Source of the DNA: Paraescarpia echinospica
Lineage: Eukaryota > Annelida > Polychaeta > Sabellida > Siboglinidae
NCBI GenBank assembly: GCA_020002185.1
Contig: CM034531.1
Span: forward strand, 46,850,602-46,914,601
DNA length: 64,000 nt
Reading direction: 5' to 3'
Position 1 is the stretch's first letter, and each line of letters starts with the position of its first letter. The notes beneath the pieces are model-generated. The model worked only from the letters and a program-made list of their open reading frames with translations, had not been told where the DNA came from and searched no databases. Below, in pieces: positions 10,296-22,131 of this stretch. The position numbers and the translations under genes are program-made.

Positions 10296-12545
10296 AAGTG
10301 ATATTGTCAACACCAGTACGCACCACCGGGACAACTCCTTCACTCCTTAACAGTGATCTTGTCAACACAAGTACGCACCACCGGGACAACTACTTCACTC
10401 CTTAACAGTTATCTTGTCAACACCAGTACGCACCACCGGGACAACTCCTTCACTCCTTAACAGTGATCTTGTCAACACCAGTACGCACCACCGGGACAAC
10501 TCCTTCACTCCTTAACAGTGATATTGTCAATACCAGTACGCACCACCGGGACAACTCCTTCACTCCTTAACAGTTATCTTGTCAACACCAGTACGCACCA
10601 CCGGGACAACTACTTCACTCCTTAACAGTGATATTGTCAATACCAGTACGCACCACCGGGACAACTCCTTCACTCCTTAACAGTGATCTTGTCAACACCA
10701 GTACGCACCACCGGGACAACTCCTTCACTCCTTAACAGTGATATTGTCAATACCAGTACGCACCACCGGGACAACTCCTTCACTCCTTAACAGTGATCTT
10801 GTCAACACCAGTACGCACCACCGGGACAACTACTTCACTCCTTAACAGTGATATTGTCAATACCAGTACGCACCACCGGGACAACTCCTTCACTCCTTAA
10901 CAGTTATCTTGTCAACACCAGTACGCACCACCGGGACAACTCCTTCACTCCTTAACAGTGATCTTGTCAACACAAGTACGCACCACCGGGACAACTACTT
11001 CACTCCTTAACAGTGATATTGTCAATACCAGTACGCACCACCGGGACAACTCCTTCACTCCTTAACAGTTATCTTGTCAACACCAGTACGCACCACCGGG
11101 ACAACTCCTTCACTCCTTAACAGTGATATTGTCAATACCAGTTCGCACCACCGGGACAATTCCTTCACTCCTTAAAAGTTATCTTGTCAACACCAGTACA
11201 CACCACCGGGACAACTCCTTCACTCCTTAACAGTGATATTGTCAATACCAGTGCGCACCACCGGGACAACTCCTTCACTCCTTAACAGTTATCTTGTCAA
11301 CACCAGTACGCACCACCGGGACAACTCCTTCACTCCTTAACAGTGATACTGTCAATACCAGTACGCACCACCGGGACAACTCCTTCACTCCTTAACAGTT
11401 ATCTTGTCAACACCAGTACGTACCACCGGGACAACTCCTTCACTCCTTAACAGTTATCTTGTCAACACCAGTACGCACCACCGGGACAACTCCTTCACTC
11501 CTTAACAGTGATCTTGTAAACACCAGTACGCACCACCGGGACAACTCCTTCACTACTTAACAGTGATATTGTCAATACCAGTACGCACCACCGGGACAAC
11601 TCCTTCACTCCTTAACAGTGATCTTGTAAACACCAGTACGCACCACCGGGACAACTCCTTCACTCCTTAACAGTGATATTGTCAATACCAGTACGCACCA
11701 CCGGGACAACTCCTTCACTCCTTAACAGTGATCTTTTCAACACCAGTACGCACCACCCGGACAACTCCTTCACTCCTTAACAGTGATATTGTCAATACAA
11801 GTACGCACCACCGGGACAACTCCTTCACTCCTTAACAGTTATCTTGTCAACACCAGTACGCACCACCGGGACAACTCCTTCACTCCTTAACAGTGATCTT
11901 GTCAACACAAGTACGCACCACCGGGACAACTACTTCACTCCTTAACAGTGATATTGTCAATACCAGTACGCACCACCGGGACAACTCCTTCACTCCTTAA
12001 CAGTGATATTGTCAATACCAGTACGCACCACCGGGACAACTCCTTCACTCCTTAACAGTGATCTTGTCAACACCAGTACGCACCACCCGGACAACTCCTT
12101 CACTCCTTAACAGTGATCTTGTCAACACCAGTACGCACCACCGGGACAACTCCTTCACTCCTTAACAGTTATATTGTCAATACCAGTACGCCCCACCGGG
12201 ACAACTCCTTCACTCCTTAACAGTTATCTTGTCAACACCAGTACGCACCACCGGGACAAATCCTTCACTCCTTAACAGTTATCTTGTCAACACCAGTACG
12301 CACCACCTGGACAACTCCTTCATTCCTGAACAGTGATCTCGTCAAAACCAGTACGCACCACCGGGGCAACTCCTTCACTCCTTAACAGTGATTTTGTCGA
12401 CACCAGTATACACCACCGGGACAACTCCTTCACTCCTTAATAATGATCTTGTCAACACCAATACGCACCACCGGGACAACTCCTTCACTCCTTAATACTG
12501 ATCTTGTCAACACCAGTACGCACCACCGGGACAACTCCTTCAATT
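10296..12545. repeat. 55-bp minisatellite, 41 copies (unit A)
   Basis: CACCACCGGG occurs first at 10321 and last at 12521, exactly 40 periods of 55 bp. Core pieces are GTACGCACCACCGGGACAAC and TCCTTCACTCCTTAACAGT. Two variants, ATATTGTCAATACC and ATCTTGTCAACACC, tend to alternate, giving a 110-bp higher-order pattern. The last five copies are the most divergent and are shared with B and C, so turnover is internal. It abuts the right arm. Confidence 0.95.
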
Positions 12546-12556
12546 TAACAATGGAC

Positions 12557-12790
12557 TCAGTTGAATGGTGGGTTTTCCTGGTGAGCACCTTGTCTTAATG
12601 AAGCGATCCCCAGAAGACATTCAAGTGTCTTGCGAGCTGCGATTTCATTATGCCGGCCGTCGAACATCCCAATAAGGAAACCTTCGCCATGATTTGTTGA
12701 CCAGCTCCATTGGGTTTGCTTTGCAATTGAATAGTCTGATTGATCCATACTGATGTTGGGCACGTGTCCTCGATTCAGAATGTCCACTAT
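12557..12790 (-). pseudogene. Second CXC-family N-terminal fragment (unit A)
   Basis: Minus-strand frame with VDILNRGHVPNISMDQSDYS, AKQTQW, GEGFLIGMFDG, NEIAARKTLE. This matches the family block 'GQ-P-DQ-Y-IAKQ-QW ... MFGGLHIEMAALKTL'. The same block also occurs at the start of the gene inside the arms (IQWTWPE ... GGIHIEIATLETLE), so this is a remnant of a second, diverged family member and not the displaced 5' end of the first. Nothing recognisable lies upstream of it. Confidence 0.6.
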
Positions 12791-14214
12791 TTATTCACAA
12801 AATTTATAAAATGACGTATTATAGCTATGGACTTGGCGAAAAGGTTATAGGACAACAGCGAGTAACGTGATCGCTGTCTGTTATTGCAATGTTTGGTTGA
12901 TTGCTGGCATGATTATGCAACCCAATAGTCCGCTTCATCCTACTAACTTGACAAAACCATAGTTTAATGATGGCGACGGTGTCACAACGGCAGAACCTAA
13001 AGTATCTGGTAAATGCAGTGGGTGTAAATCCTCCCGCGTTATGATACACTAGTGTACACTTTTACATAGTGGTATGAGGCATTTTGTTTGAGATAAATAT
13101 GTTGCAGCCCATTTTCGCCGGATCAAGCAGCGGAAGTTTGGTCGGCGCATAGCATTTTCGAGAAATATCGTAACCGCGAACGTCCGTCCACCCTCAAGTT
13201 TTGTACATGGTTAAATGGTCATTCGATGAATGAAAAAGCACCGTCTGTAATCAGCCATCAAATCGATCTTTGGATATGGCTGACAGTTGAAAACGGCGGG
13301 TAAACTGTTGAAGGAAACTGCACCTACGTCAACTTGAACGAGTTCGACGGAATCTCCCTTTTCAACGGAGAAGTTCGCGAACAATCCTTCCTGTCGGTCG
13401 CGGTATTGTTCACTTCTTGCTGTCGTCGCATCCGCTGAAAGGAACAATAAGATGCACGTCCATCCAGTTCGCCGTCGTACCAAAGACCTTAGAATTGTTA
13501 TCACAACCTGTTGTCAAGTAGAAACAATGCATTAACGTCACGTGGTGACGTATTAACGTCACGTGGTGACGTTATCACCGTCTGAGCACGAAGCCGCTTA
13601 CGTCAATGATCAGCGATATCGCAATCACTGATTTTATGTAGATATCAGTGGTTGCACAAACTAAGCGTAAGACCATTTCAGTATTTCATGACAATAACCA
13701 AGTATAAAAAGTACATTACAATTAACGATCATCTTGGGAAACAACTGATATTGCAGTGATAGGGGGCATCAACGATTAGTTGGTCGTCTAGCTGAAATGT
13801 TTCCCTTCGCTGTGCAAGCCTGCCACATGTTACGCTTGTACGATTAAAATCACAATCCACTCATGTTGTTCACAATCCACTCATGTTCACATATCTCCCC
13901 GGCTGTGTGCACATGCGTGCGCACGGGTCGTATATTACCATATAAGCAGAATTATCCCATTGTTGTTGAATTCGTTCGTGTTCCGTGCCCATCAAATTGT
14001 TCAATGAAGTAATAACATTGCAATTGGAGAAGTCCATTCCACATTTGCACAGGCAGTATGAAGCTCTTCAGACGCACATTATAACTTCTCTAACACAGTG
14101 GACATTAGTGTTGTCAAAGCTGCGGTAGGTAGTAGCTTGAACTCGTTGGATAAGCTCGATCTTCAGGTCTACTCCATGTTAGCCATGACGAACTCCAGGA
14201 CCAAACGGAAATAA
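12791..14214. other. Unassigned part of unit A
   Basis: Two minus-strand open frames (13049-12825, 74 codons; 13504-13211, 97 codons) are kept in B and mostly in C, but have no motif I know. Their conservation is explained by recent duplication. A short direct repeat CACAATCCACTCATGTT occurs at about 13850-13890 (two copies in A and B, one in C). The tandem palindrome at 13531-13578 is listed separately. Confidence 0.4.
13531..13578. promoter_or_regulatory. Duplicated AACGTCACGTGGTGACGT palindrome
   Basis: Two adjacent copies of AACGTCACGTGGTGACGT separated by ATT. Each is an inverted repeat ACGTCAC-GTG-GTGACGT holding a CACGTG E-box and CRE-like half sites. Copies are at 26238-26285 and 37541-37588. 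No gene is next to it, so a regulatory role is a guess; it could equally be an element end. Confidence 0.35.
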
Positions 14215-14475
14215 GTGATAGTAAACAGCCCTACCCTACTCCTGTCTCCTATTCGAACCAATCTATCAGTTGACCATTGGCGATTACTGCACATTCAACA
14301 TTATTATGCATGGCTTCAATCAGTGATGTCATCTTCGGGTCCACCCCAATATATCGGAGTATATCCCACAATGCATCTACCCAACTGGTATCAAATGGTG
14401 CTTTGAAGTCCAAAACATGAAATGCAGTAGTTCTGGTGCTAATTTGCCTTTTTTCAAGACAATTAAACAAGGCTA
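14215..14475 (-). pseudogene. Reverse-transcriptase fragment (unit A)
   Basis: Minus strand: LFNCLEKRQISTRTTAFHVL, DFKAPFDTSWVDALWDILRY, IGVDPKMTSLIEAMHNN, CAVIANGQLIDWFE. This is the non-LTR reverse-transcriptase palm block 'FIDFKKAFDSV-R-LW-L-GV-P', and downstream ETGVGQGCLLS is still visible in B and C. The catalytic D of the first motif is present (DFKAPFD). The rest of the domain cannot be followed. Only about 80 residues survive, so it is not functional. Confidence 0.75.
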
Positions 14476-14831
14476 CGAGTGTTGTAGACTGTTAACCTAG
14501 TATGTCTGCAAACGACTCTGAAGGATCACTGTCATGTGCCTTGGTTAGGGTGCGTATACATGGATTTCTTACCGGTTGTACAATTAGGTATCGGTATATA
14601 TAGCCAAATTCAAATTTACCATACTACTCCATTTTGCCCACTTTTCAAGACGATCCTGCATGTGAAAGCGCAGCAAACGCATCACTGTCGCCACATTACC
14701 AACAACCATTTACAACAGACAATAATGATTATTTACAAACTAAATGACCGTGGCAATTTCCGCCACGAGACTGTAAAATAACTTACGATTGTTGATGTCC
14801 TGTGTGCAGCTTAGGTCGGCTTATCGACGAT
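14476..14831. other. End of unit A
   Basis: No gene recognised. The chance frame 14536-14781 is copied in B but has no motif. It ends at GGCTTATCGACGAT, the tandem junction. Confidence 0.5.
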
Positions 14832-15567
14832 CCGAGACAGCGCGATACGACGGGAGCTGTGTTGCGCCGCTAATGAACCTCCCAGAATTAAAAAAAAGTT
14901 GGCAGGTATAGAGTGACTCAAATCTGAGTTGTCGATAGTGTTGCCTAATGTCGTGTTCACACAGAAAACCTTGAGACTTATTTTTAAACCGGTTTATGAC
15001 GTACAGTTGTTCGCAACCGCTTACGCTGCGTGTGAACGCAGCGTATAAGACTGTATATGGCGTACACTAACTGCTTTACAGCGGATAGTGCGAATCAGTT
15101 AAACATTTTAGGCGACAAAATCGGCCACTCCTATTGATGCTATTCATTCTAATGAGAAGCTGAAACAGTCACAACTAGCTCCATCTAGCGGGTAAATAAA
15201 CAATAAATTGCAGCAGAAAGTATGAATTATGATCGGATATCACATTTCTCTTGCCGCCCGCCATCATGCATCGTTTTGGTCTTTAAATTGAATTTGTCAT
15301 TGATTCTACTGTTTAGACTTGGTCAAGAACACTAGCAATACTTCAGTGCGTTTCTCTGGGATTATGTTCTATGACGACAATTTGGACAGTTGGCGCTGCC
15401 ATGTGGCGTGGATTAGGATTTACGACCACATTGATATGAAACTGCGACAAACATCACAATTTATAATATAATCGAGGCTTTTCGAACTGAAGCAAAGATT
15501 AGATTTAACAAGATTGCCACCCAGAGAATTAACTCTAGATGGCAGGTGGACAAGGAAGCGTTTTGGC

Positions 15568-15884
15568 TTATCGAGAGTCCAACCCTTTTTATATATGTGT
15601 ATCCCGTCCTTCTGAGGTACGTGTCAATTTAATTTTTAAACATTCGTGCTACTAGCACCCACACAATGAGCAGATAATATGTTCCAGTTATTTACATTCC
15701 TTTGTGAGAATGAGAACTTTCTTATATCTAATCTACACTGCTCCTTTACTAATGTAACTTCAGGTCCTTCTGTCTTTCTTAACTGAGAAAAATTTCTATC
15801 AATATTTTCATAACCATTCAATATTTTAAACACTTCTATCTGATCTCCTCTCAAGCTCCTGGTCTCTAGTGTTGTCAAACCACA
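15568..15884 (-). pseudogene. LINE C-terminal fragment (unit B)
   Basis: Counterpart of 2330-2646. The 80-codon frame 15878-15636 has the same protein sequence as in A, with the same stop after ASSTNV, so it was already a fragment before amplification. Confidence 0.7.
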
Positions 15885-16232
15885 TTCTTTTAAGTGTATT
15901 TCTGTGTACTGTGGTCAACGTATTAAACTATGCGGCGTTTTATTGCAGTATTTTTGTTGTAAAGAGAAATACCACCACGTGGACTTGAGTCTTTCGGTCA
16001 ACGGGCCAACACTAAGCCCGTACCAGAAGAAGGGTTGCTTCTAAGGTGGTTTGTGCTAATAATTTAACGTTTTATTTGTTAGATACAGTGTGCGTGCGTG
16101 TGTAAATAAATTGTTCACGGCGTTATGTGTGTTTTCTGCGATTGTTCCAACGTTCGCCGATCAGCTGGGGACGTTTGACGTAATTTTCGCTGCATAAAAC
16201 GGCTCACAGTTACGTCACAACAAACGTCATAT

Positions 16233-16540
16233 CAGTGGCGCGGGAACGAAATTCATATTGGGGGGTTACCGGAGCTTCAGCACCACTGAAAAAATTTCGC
16301 CGCCGCTCCGCCGTATATCTTAACATCTTCCTTCACCCTGTGGCAGTCTCGGTTGGGTCGACTGTGACTTCGGAAGACGGGGGGTGGAGGGAGCTGTTGG
16401 AAAATGTTCGCCACTGCGCCGCTACAACTTCAGCTTCTCGGCTGTGAACATTTTATTGTTTACGTCACGCCGCTTATTACTGGGAGGGGGGGGCAGAAAA
16501 CCATATATCTGCCCAACAGCAGGGTGTAGCGGCTTGTCAT
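16233..16540. repeat. Dispersed G-rich repeat (unit B)
   Basis: Counterpart of 2995-3300, with G-run and point differences (TTTCGCCGCCGCTCCGCC). No protein. Confidence 0.5.
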
Positions 16541-17390
16541 TAATATTCTCTCCTGTCAGCCGTGGACATCTGACCGCGCGGCGACACGGAAAAGCAATTT
16601 ATAAGAGAAACGACCAAAACGGGCTGTGATTTATAACGCCGTAGACGATTATATTACATTAAATTGTGCGACACTTGGGGTAAGACCACATTTAAATTTT
16701 ACATAGGCGGCCATTATAACGTTTCCTTCATTTCCTGCTTAATTTGACGAACAATTTTCTTGAAAATTTCACAGCATATTTAACCTTCATTGACACAAGT
16801 GCTGTAGAAAACTCGTAAAATTCTCATACCTCAGTTTTCAGAAAAATCCACCCAAACCTGACACCCCTCAATTTCGCCTTAATCTGGTGACGGATTGTGA
16901 AGTATTGGAGCGTTCTGCAAAATAGCCACTGTGCGAATACGCAAGAGACTAGCGTATGTTTATTGCTACCTCGTGAAAGATCTAATGTAGTAGTACATTC
17001 TGTATTCACTGGACTGACATGTGCCATGCCAAAGTGCTCGAAAAAAATTCACACTTGACACCAGAACGGTATTTTCAAGGGAACTCTTTCGGTATGTAAT
17101 GGCGGACGAATCCTTAATGTGGTCTTACCCCACTTGTCGACACAAAACGCGCCCGCACCGCAACACGACACTTTGGCTTTGCAATAGGGTGGACTCTCTG
17201 GAATTGGTTACACTGGCGGAGAGTCGCGCTATGCTGACCACGCTCTCGCAACTAGTTGGTTTACAAACAGGCAGCAGCACTAATTAGTAGAACTTTATAA
17301 TCCTCATGTATATAGCCAACTGCGCATATTCTGTTAATTAATTAGTCTCACCGGCTGTGCAACACCAGCTCGCACCGATTTATTGCTCAA

Positions 17391-17640
17391 TGACTGACCA
17401 CTGTCCCCCAAGGGACCGTTTCACTAACACTCTTATAAGCTCACTGACCACTGTCCCCCAAGGGACCGTTTCATTAACACTCTTTTAAGCTCACTTACAA
17501 CTATTCCCCAAGGGACCGTTTCACTAACACTCTTATGAGCTCACTGACCACTGTCCCCCAAGGGACCGTTTCATTAACACTCTTATGAGCTCACTGACCA
17601 CTGTCCCCAAGGGACCGTTTCACTAACACTCTTACGAGCT
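17391..17640. repeat. 50-bp minisatellite, 5 copies (unit B, left of gap)
   Basis: Same unit as 6231-6592 but with the five-copy arrangement of unit C, including CTTTTAAGCTCACTTACAAC in the second and third copies. Confidence 0.9.
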
Positions 17641-17680
17641 CATAAGCCCGGTTTTGCTCTTTAAAACTCCTTCGTTCCTT

Positions 17681-18000
17681 ATAGTGGGGCGGCATAGCAA
17701 ACCAATTGTGCATTTTGTGATAAAAGCACAAATTTGACTCTAACATTTTGAACAGATTTGGATATTGAGCCACCACAGATTTGGCCTCTGGCGGCTGTAG
17801 CAGCCATTTTCTAAAATGGCCGCCAGCGGTCATTGTTATTTTACATACCTTCTCTACTGGGGAGGACAGCAGGTTGACAGTGGAGGTTAATTCACTTATA
17901 AAAGGCCAAAAGTGGTTATGGAAGAGCTAATTGTTTGATTTTTACCAAAACAAATAAGTCATCTTGGACTAGTGTGTCTAATTAGGCACATGATGCAGTT
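17681..18000 (+). repeat. Left inverted-repeat arm, cut by the gap (unit B)
   Basis: C-type arm that keeps GGGGCGGCATAGCAAACC. It runs to GATGCAGTT, inside the 18-bp hairpin, where the contig ends. Confidence 0.85.
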
Positions 18001-19000
18001 NNNNNNNNNNNNNNNNNNNNNNNNNNNNNNNNNNNNNNNNNNNNNNNNNNNNNNNNNNNNNNNNNNNNNNNNNNNNNNNNNNNNNNNNNNNNNNNNNNNN
18101 NNNNNNNNNNNNNNNNNNNNNNNNNNNNNNNNNNNNNNNNNNNNNNNNNNNNNNNNNNNNNNNNNNNNNNNNNNNNNNNNNNNNNNNNNNNNNNNNNNNN
18201 NNNNNNNNNNNNNNNNNNNNNNNNNNNNNNNNNNNNNNNNNNNNNNNNNNNNNNNNNNNNNNNNNNNNNNNNNNNNNNNNNNNNNNNNNNNNNNNNNNNN
18301 NNNNNNNNNNNNNNNNNNNNNNNNNNNNNNNNNNNNNNNNNNNNNNNNNNNNNNNNNNNNNNNNNNNNNNNNNNNNNNNNNNNNNNNNNNNNNNNNNNNN
18401 NNNNNNNNNNNNNNNNNNNNNNNNNNNNNNNNNNNNNNNNNNNNNNNNNNNNNNNNNNNNNNNNNNNNNNNNNNNNNNNNNNNNNNNNNNNNNNNNNNNN
18501 NNNNNNNNNNNNNNNNNNNNNNNNNNNNNNNNNNNNNNNNNNNNNNNNNNNNNNNNNNNNNNNNNNNNNNNNNNNNNNNNNNNNNNNNNNNNNNNNNNNN
18601 NNNNNNNNNNNNNNNNNNNNNNNNNNNNNNNNNNNNNNNNNNNNNNNNNNNNNNNNNNNNNNNNNNNNNNNNNNNNNNNNNNNNNNNNNNNNNNNNNNNN
18701 NNNNNNNNNNNNNNNNNNNNNNNNNNNNNNNNNNNNNNNNNNNNNNNNNNNNNNNNNNNNNNNNNNNNNNNNNNNNNNNNNNNNNNNNNNNNNNNNNNNN
18801 NNNNNNNNNNNNNNNNNNNNNNNNNNNNNNNNNNNNNNNNNNNNNNNNNNNNNNNNNNNNNNNNNNNNNNNNNNNNNNNNNNNNNNNNNNNNNNNNNNNN
18901 NNNNNNNNNNNNNNNNNNNNNNNNNNNNNNNNNNNNNNNNNNNNNNNNNNNNNNNNNNNNNNNNNNNNNNNNNNNNNNNNNNNNNNNNNNNNNNNNNNNN
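18001..19000. other. Assembly gap, 1000 N
   Basis: Exactly 1000 N, the usual size for a gap of unknown length. The same element part lies on both sides (array plus left arm at 17391-18000; array plus arm at 19001-19698), so this is not a simple missing piece. Open frames across the N run are artefacts. Confidence 0.98.
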
Positions 19001-19200
19001 TCAGTGACCACTGTCCCCCAAGGGACCGTTTCACTAACACTCTTATGAGCTCACTGACCACTGTCCCCCAAAGGACCGTTTCATTAACACTCTTATGAGC
19101 TCACTGACCACTGTCCCCCAAGGGACCGTTTCACTAACACTCTTATAAGCTCACTGACCACTGTCCCCAAGGGACCGTTTCACTAACACTCTTACGAGCT
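19001..19200. repeat. 50-bp minisatellite, 4 copies (unit B, right of gap)
   Basis: Matches A from 6380 onward, including the A-specific variants CAGTGACCACTG and CCAAAGGACC, so this contig end is A-like. Confidence 0.9.
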
Positions 19201-19240
19201 CATAAGCCCGGTTTTGCTCTTTAAAACTCCTTCGCTCCTT

Positions 19241-19698
19241 ATAGTGCATTTTGTGATAAAAGCACAAATTTGACTCTAACATTTTTAATAGATTTGGATA
19301 TTGAGCCACCACAGATTTGGCCTCTGGCGGCTGTAGCAGCCATTTTCTAAAATGGCCGCCAGCGGTCATTGTTATTTTACATACCTTCTCTACTGGGGAG
19401 GACAGCAGGTTGACAGTGGAGGTTAATTCACTTATAAAAGGCCAAAAGTGGTTATGGAAGAGCTAATTGTTTGATTTTTACCAAAACAAATAAGTCATCT
19501 TGGACTAGTGTGTCTAATTAGGCACATGATGCAGTTGGATTCCGAATGGAATCCAACTGCATCATCATGACGAATGATCAATAACTGGCTTGGCACATAC
19601 TAGTACTGCTACTGGTAGTAATAGTATTAGTGGTGGTGGTGATAGTAGTACTAATAGTAGTAACACTTGTAGTAGTATCAGTAGTCGTTGTAGTAGAA
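19241..19698 (+). repeat. Left inverted-repeat arm (unit B, right of gap)
   Basis: Complete A-type arm with the 18-bp hairpin and the (AGT)n end. It lacks GGGGCGGCATAGCAAACC. It pairs with 22437-22912. Confidence 0.85.
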
Positions 19699-20244
19699 AT
19701 GAAATATGCACAATGGCGGACATTTTACAAAACCGCATTCAGACAATTGAATCAGAATTAATTGGTGTTCAGAACTGCCATCTCCAGAGGAACTAGGTGA
19801 CTTCTAGTGGGGACAGTTGACATTAAAAAAAGTTTCTACAACACTGTATAACATGATTAACAAGGATTATAGTGCTCTTTTAATAGTTAATGGCGTAAAA
19901 AGCAGCAGAGTCTCACTTATAGTGATATATTTTATGCTTTTTGAAATGGCAAGCCAGACTGTTGTGTAACTAAAAACCGACCTTTATTTAGCCTAATATC
20001 ATTATGACCATATAAAACGAATATGTTTAAAAACTAAAATCACAAAAACTACACATTTTTCAAGAACACAGTTTAAATTGAAAGGGCCATTTAACAAACA
20101 TAGACATATTTAACACTAATATATGTTTGAAAACTAAAATCACAAAACTACAAATTATTCAAGAACACGGTTGAAATTGAAAGGGCCATTTAGCAAACGT
20201 AGAAATATTTAACACTAATACATGTTGAAATATTTGTGTGGTGA

Positions 20245-22131
20245 ATGGAACAGATCATCTGCATGCACGCAAGCACGCAGACACATACACACAGAGCTGT
20301 GCAGCCTGTTTGCACTAGCAACGCTTCACACAACCCTTCTTGAACTTGCAAGAGATTATCTCATAGCAGGTGTGGGCTGTCTTGGGTAGTCTTGCCCAGT
20401 GCGGCTCGTACGTGCAGTTCTCATTCTTGGCCCAGCAGAAGCTGGTTGGTGGCTGTAGCTCTGGTGCCCTTATCAGTGCTGGCCTCACACTTGGCCTCCA
20501 TAGTAGGCCCTCTTGATATGTTCCTCCAGGGCTGCCTTGGTTGGCGGGATCAGTTGCACACCGTTCTTCTTTGCGAAAAGTTTCTTTCATGCATTTTCAA
20601 TGTCCGTGCATGTGCTGGTTCTGTCACACAACAGGATAATACAATAACGAACCTCTTGTTATGCATCTTCTGGTATGTCACTTGGTGTAGAGGATAGTTT
20701 CAGCAGTGTTTATGAGTTCTGGTAGCACGATCCAGATTGTCCAGACAGTCTTCTTAACTGTACACAGTATCACATCCAGTCAAAGCGTGGAACATTGGCA
20801 ACGCCCATGCCTTCTTCGGTCTCAGGCCAGCTGCTAGTTTGGGCTGTTAGGAATCCGAAACACTTGCCAGTTCCGAAATGTTAACCATGGGTCATCATCT
20901 GGTTGAAACCTCTGAGTCACTGACACGGGCAATACCACGGTGTCAACACCTCGGATCATTATCTCGAGGTGGCCACGCTAAGCTGCATGGGTTATATGCA
21001 GCATCATACGACTGTCAGCTTCTTTGTGGCTGCATGGGGCGGGTGAGGCCAGAGATGGCTTGCTGACGGTTACACCTCCATCAGTGATGACAGGCTGTTT
21101 GTCCTCCGTGTCAATCGACCCGAGGAGAGCTGACAGGAATGTGAACAGCTCTGTATTGGTGCTTCCTCCACTCTGAGGACATTTTGTCCGTTTCCCGCTA
21201 TTGCTGCTGAAGCCACCACACATTTCCGCACTCATTTTCCCTGCTTTTCTCCTGCACTGTCCTTCAGTGAATATCTACATTGTAGCTGTCACACATCAAG
21301 TCCACGCGTGGCTCAGTTTGAAGCTTTGTGAACAGGTATGGAATGAATATCTTTCTGGCATACTCATCAAAGTTCTTGAATGCAGTTGGCTTCAGCATCT
21401 GAATGATGACATCTCCATCAAGGATTACACTGGTGGTGGCAGGAGCCTCAGACTGGACATCAGAGACGTATTTCAAGCATATGTCACTCTTCGTGCCTAC
21501 GCGGAAGCTTCCTCCATCAGAGAGTGACCATACCCGGGTGATTTGTTTAGGTACCTCAGGTAAACAGGGACCCACCTGGCATAGTTAGTGTGATCTGAGG
21601 CATAGAAGCAGGGGCCAATTCTGTTAGGGCGTCCAAGGCACATCGGGAATGATACCTGCCGCAGAGAATGCACTTAGACCAGTACCGGCACCTCTAGTTC
21701 CAGCACGATTGCCCAATACTTAAACACCGGGGTGTCTTCTCTCTGGAGGTACCAGTCTTCAAACTCGAACAGATTTCCTGCGTCATCAGCTTCTTTCAGA
21801 CAGTAGTTGTCATAGGCAATGTATTGCAGGATGTACAGTCATGCCGGAGTGATTTGGTGAGCTCTTCTTGTGTGGGCGATGTGGGTTGCTCGCACGAAGG
21901 TGTCGGCTGACCTGGAATCGTTATCTCGGCTTGCACCAGTGTTTGGCCACTACCCTACAAACAGTCCTCCAGCGTCTCTAGGGTTGCAATCTCGATGTGG
22001 ATGCCACCTAATATCACCACCAAATTGTTTCCCCGTTGCTCTCCGGCCACGTCCACTGAATTTAATTGGCCAATGCAAAAGACATCCATTGAGTGCCGGA
22101 TCATGGCCACTGTGTGAGCACTGTCCAGGAA
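20245..22131 (-). pseudogene. CXC-family element gene, inactivated (unit B)
   Basis: Same blocks and same lesions as 7624-9510: CSHKEADSRMMLHITHAA, MFHALTGCDTV at 20763-20804, and SCKFKKGCVKRC before the shared TAG. One extra base near 21874 and a missing T near 22074 fuse frames differently at the 5' end. The shared stop shows the gene was dead before amplification. Confidence 0.75.

Larger units (their letters stand above)
1594..14831 (+). repeat. Tandem unit A of a 3-copy, 11-13 kb amplification
   Basis: First of three head-to-tail copies. CCGAGACAGCGCGATACGAC starts the unit at 1594, 14832 and 27536 (nearly identical), and each unit ends in GGCTTATCGACGAT. Unit A is 13,238 bp and is the longest because it alone keeps the 4127-5302 segment. 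The copies differ by scattered substitutions and by a few deletions and minisatellite-length changes, which indicates recent origin. Every internal feature of A recurs in order in B and C. Confidence 0.93.

Noticed and set aside
10145..12545. Possible CRISPR array
   Set aside because: The 55-bp, 50-bp, 44-bp and 32-bp arrays have no unique spacers, and the context is an animal genome; they are minisatellites.
2398..14470. One LINE split by the whole unit interior (RT fragment at 14.4 kb, C-terminal fragment at 2.5 kb)
   Set aside because: Orientation and order fit, but about 300 residues between the two blocks are missing and the fragments may be from different clades (RT block versus CR1/L2-like tail), so a single insertion cannot be claimed.
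17959..19061. Open frames of about 350 codons
   Set aside because: They are made of the N gap and are not sequence.
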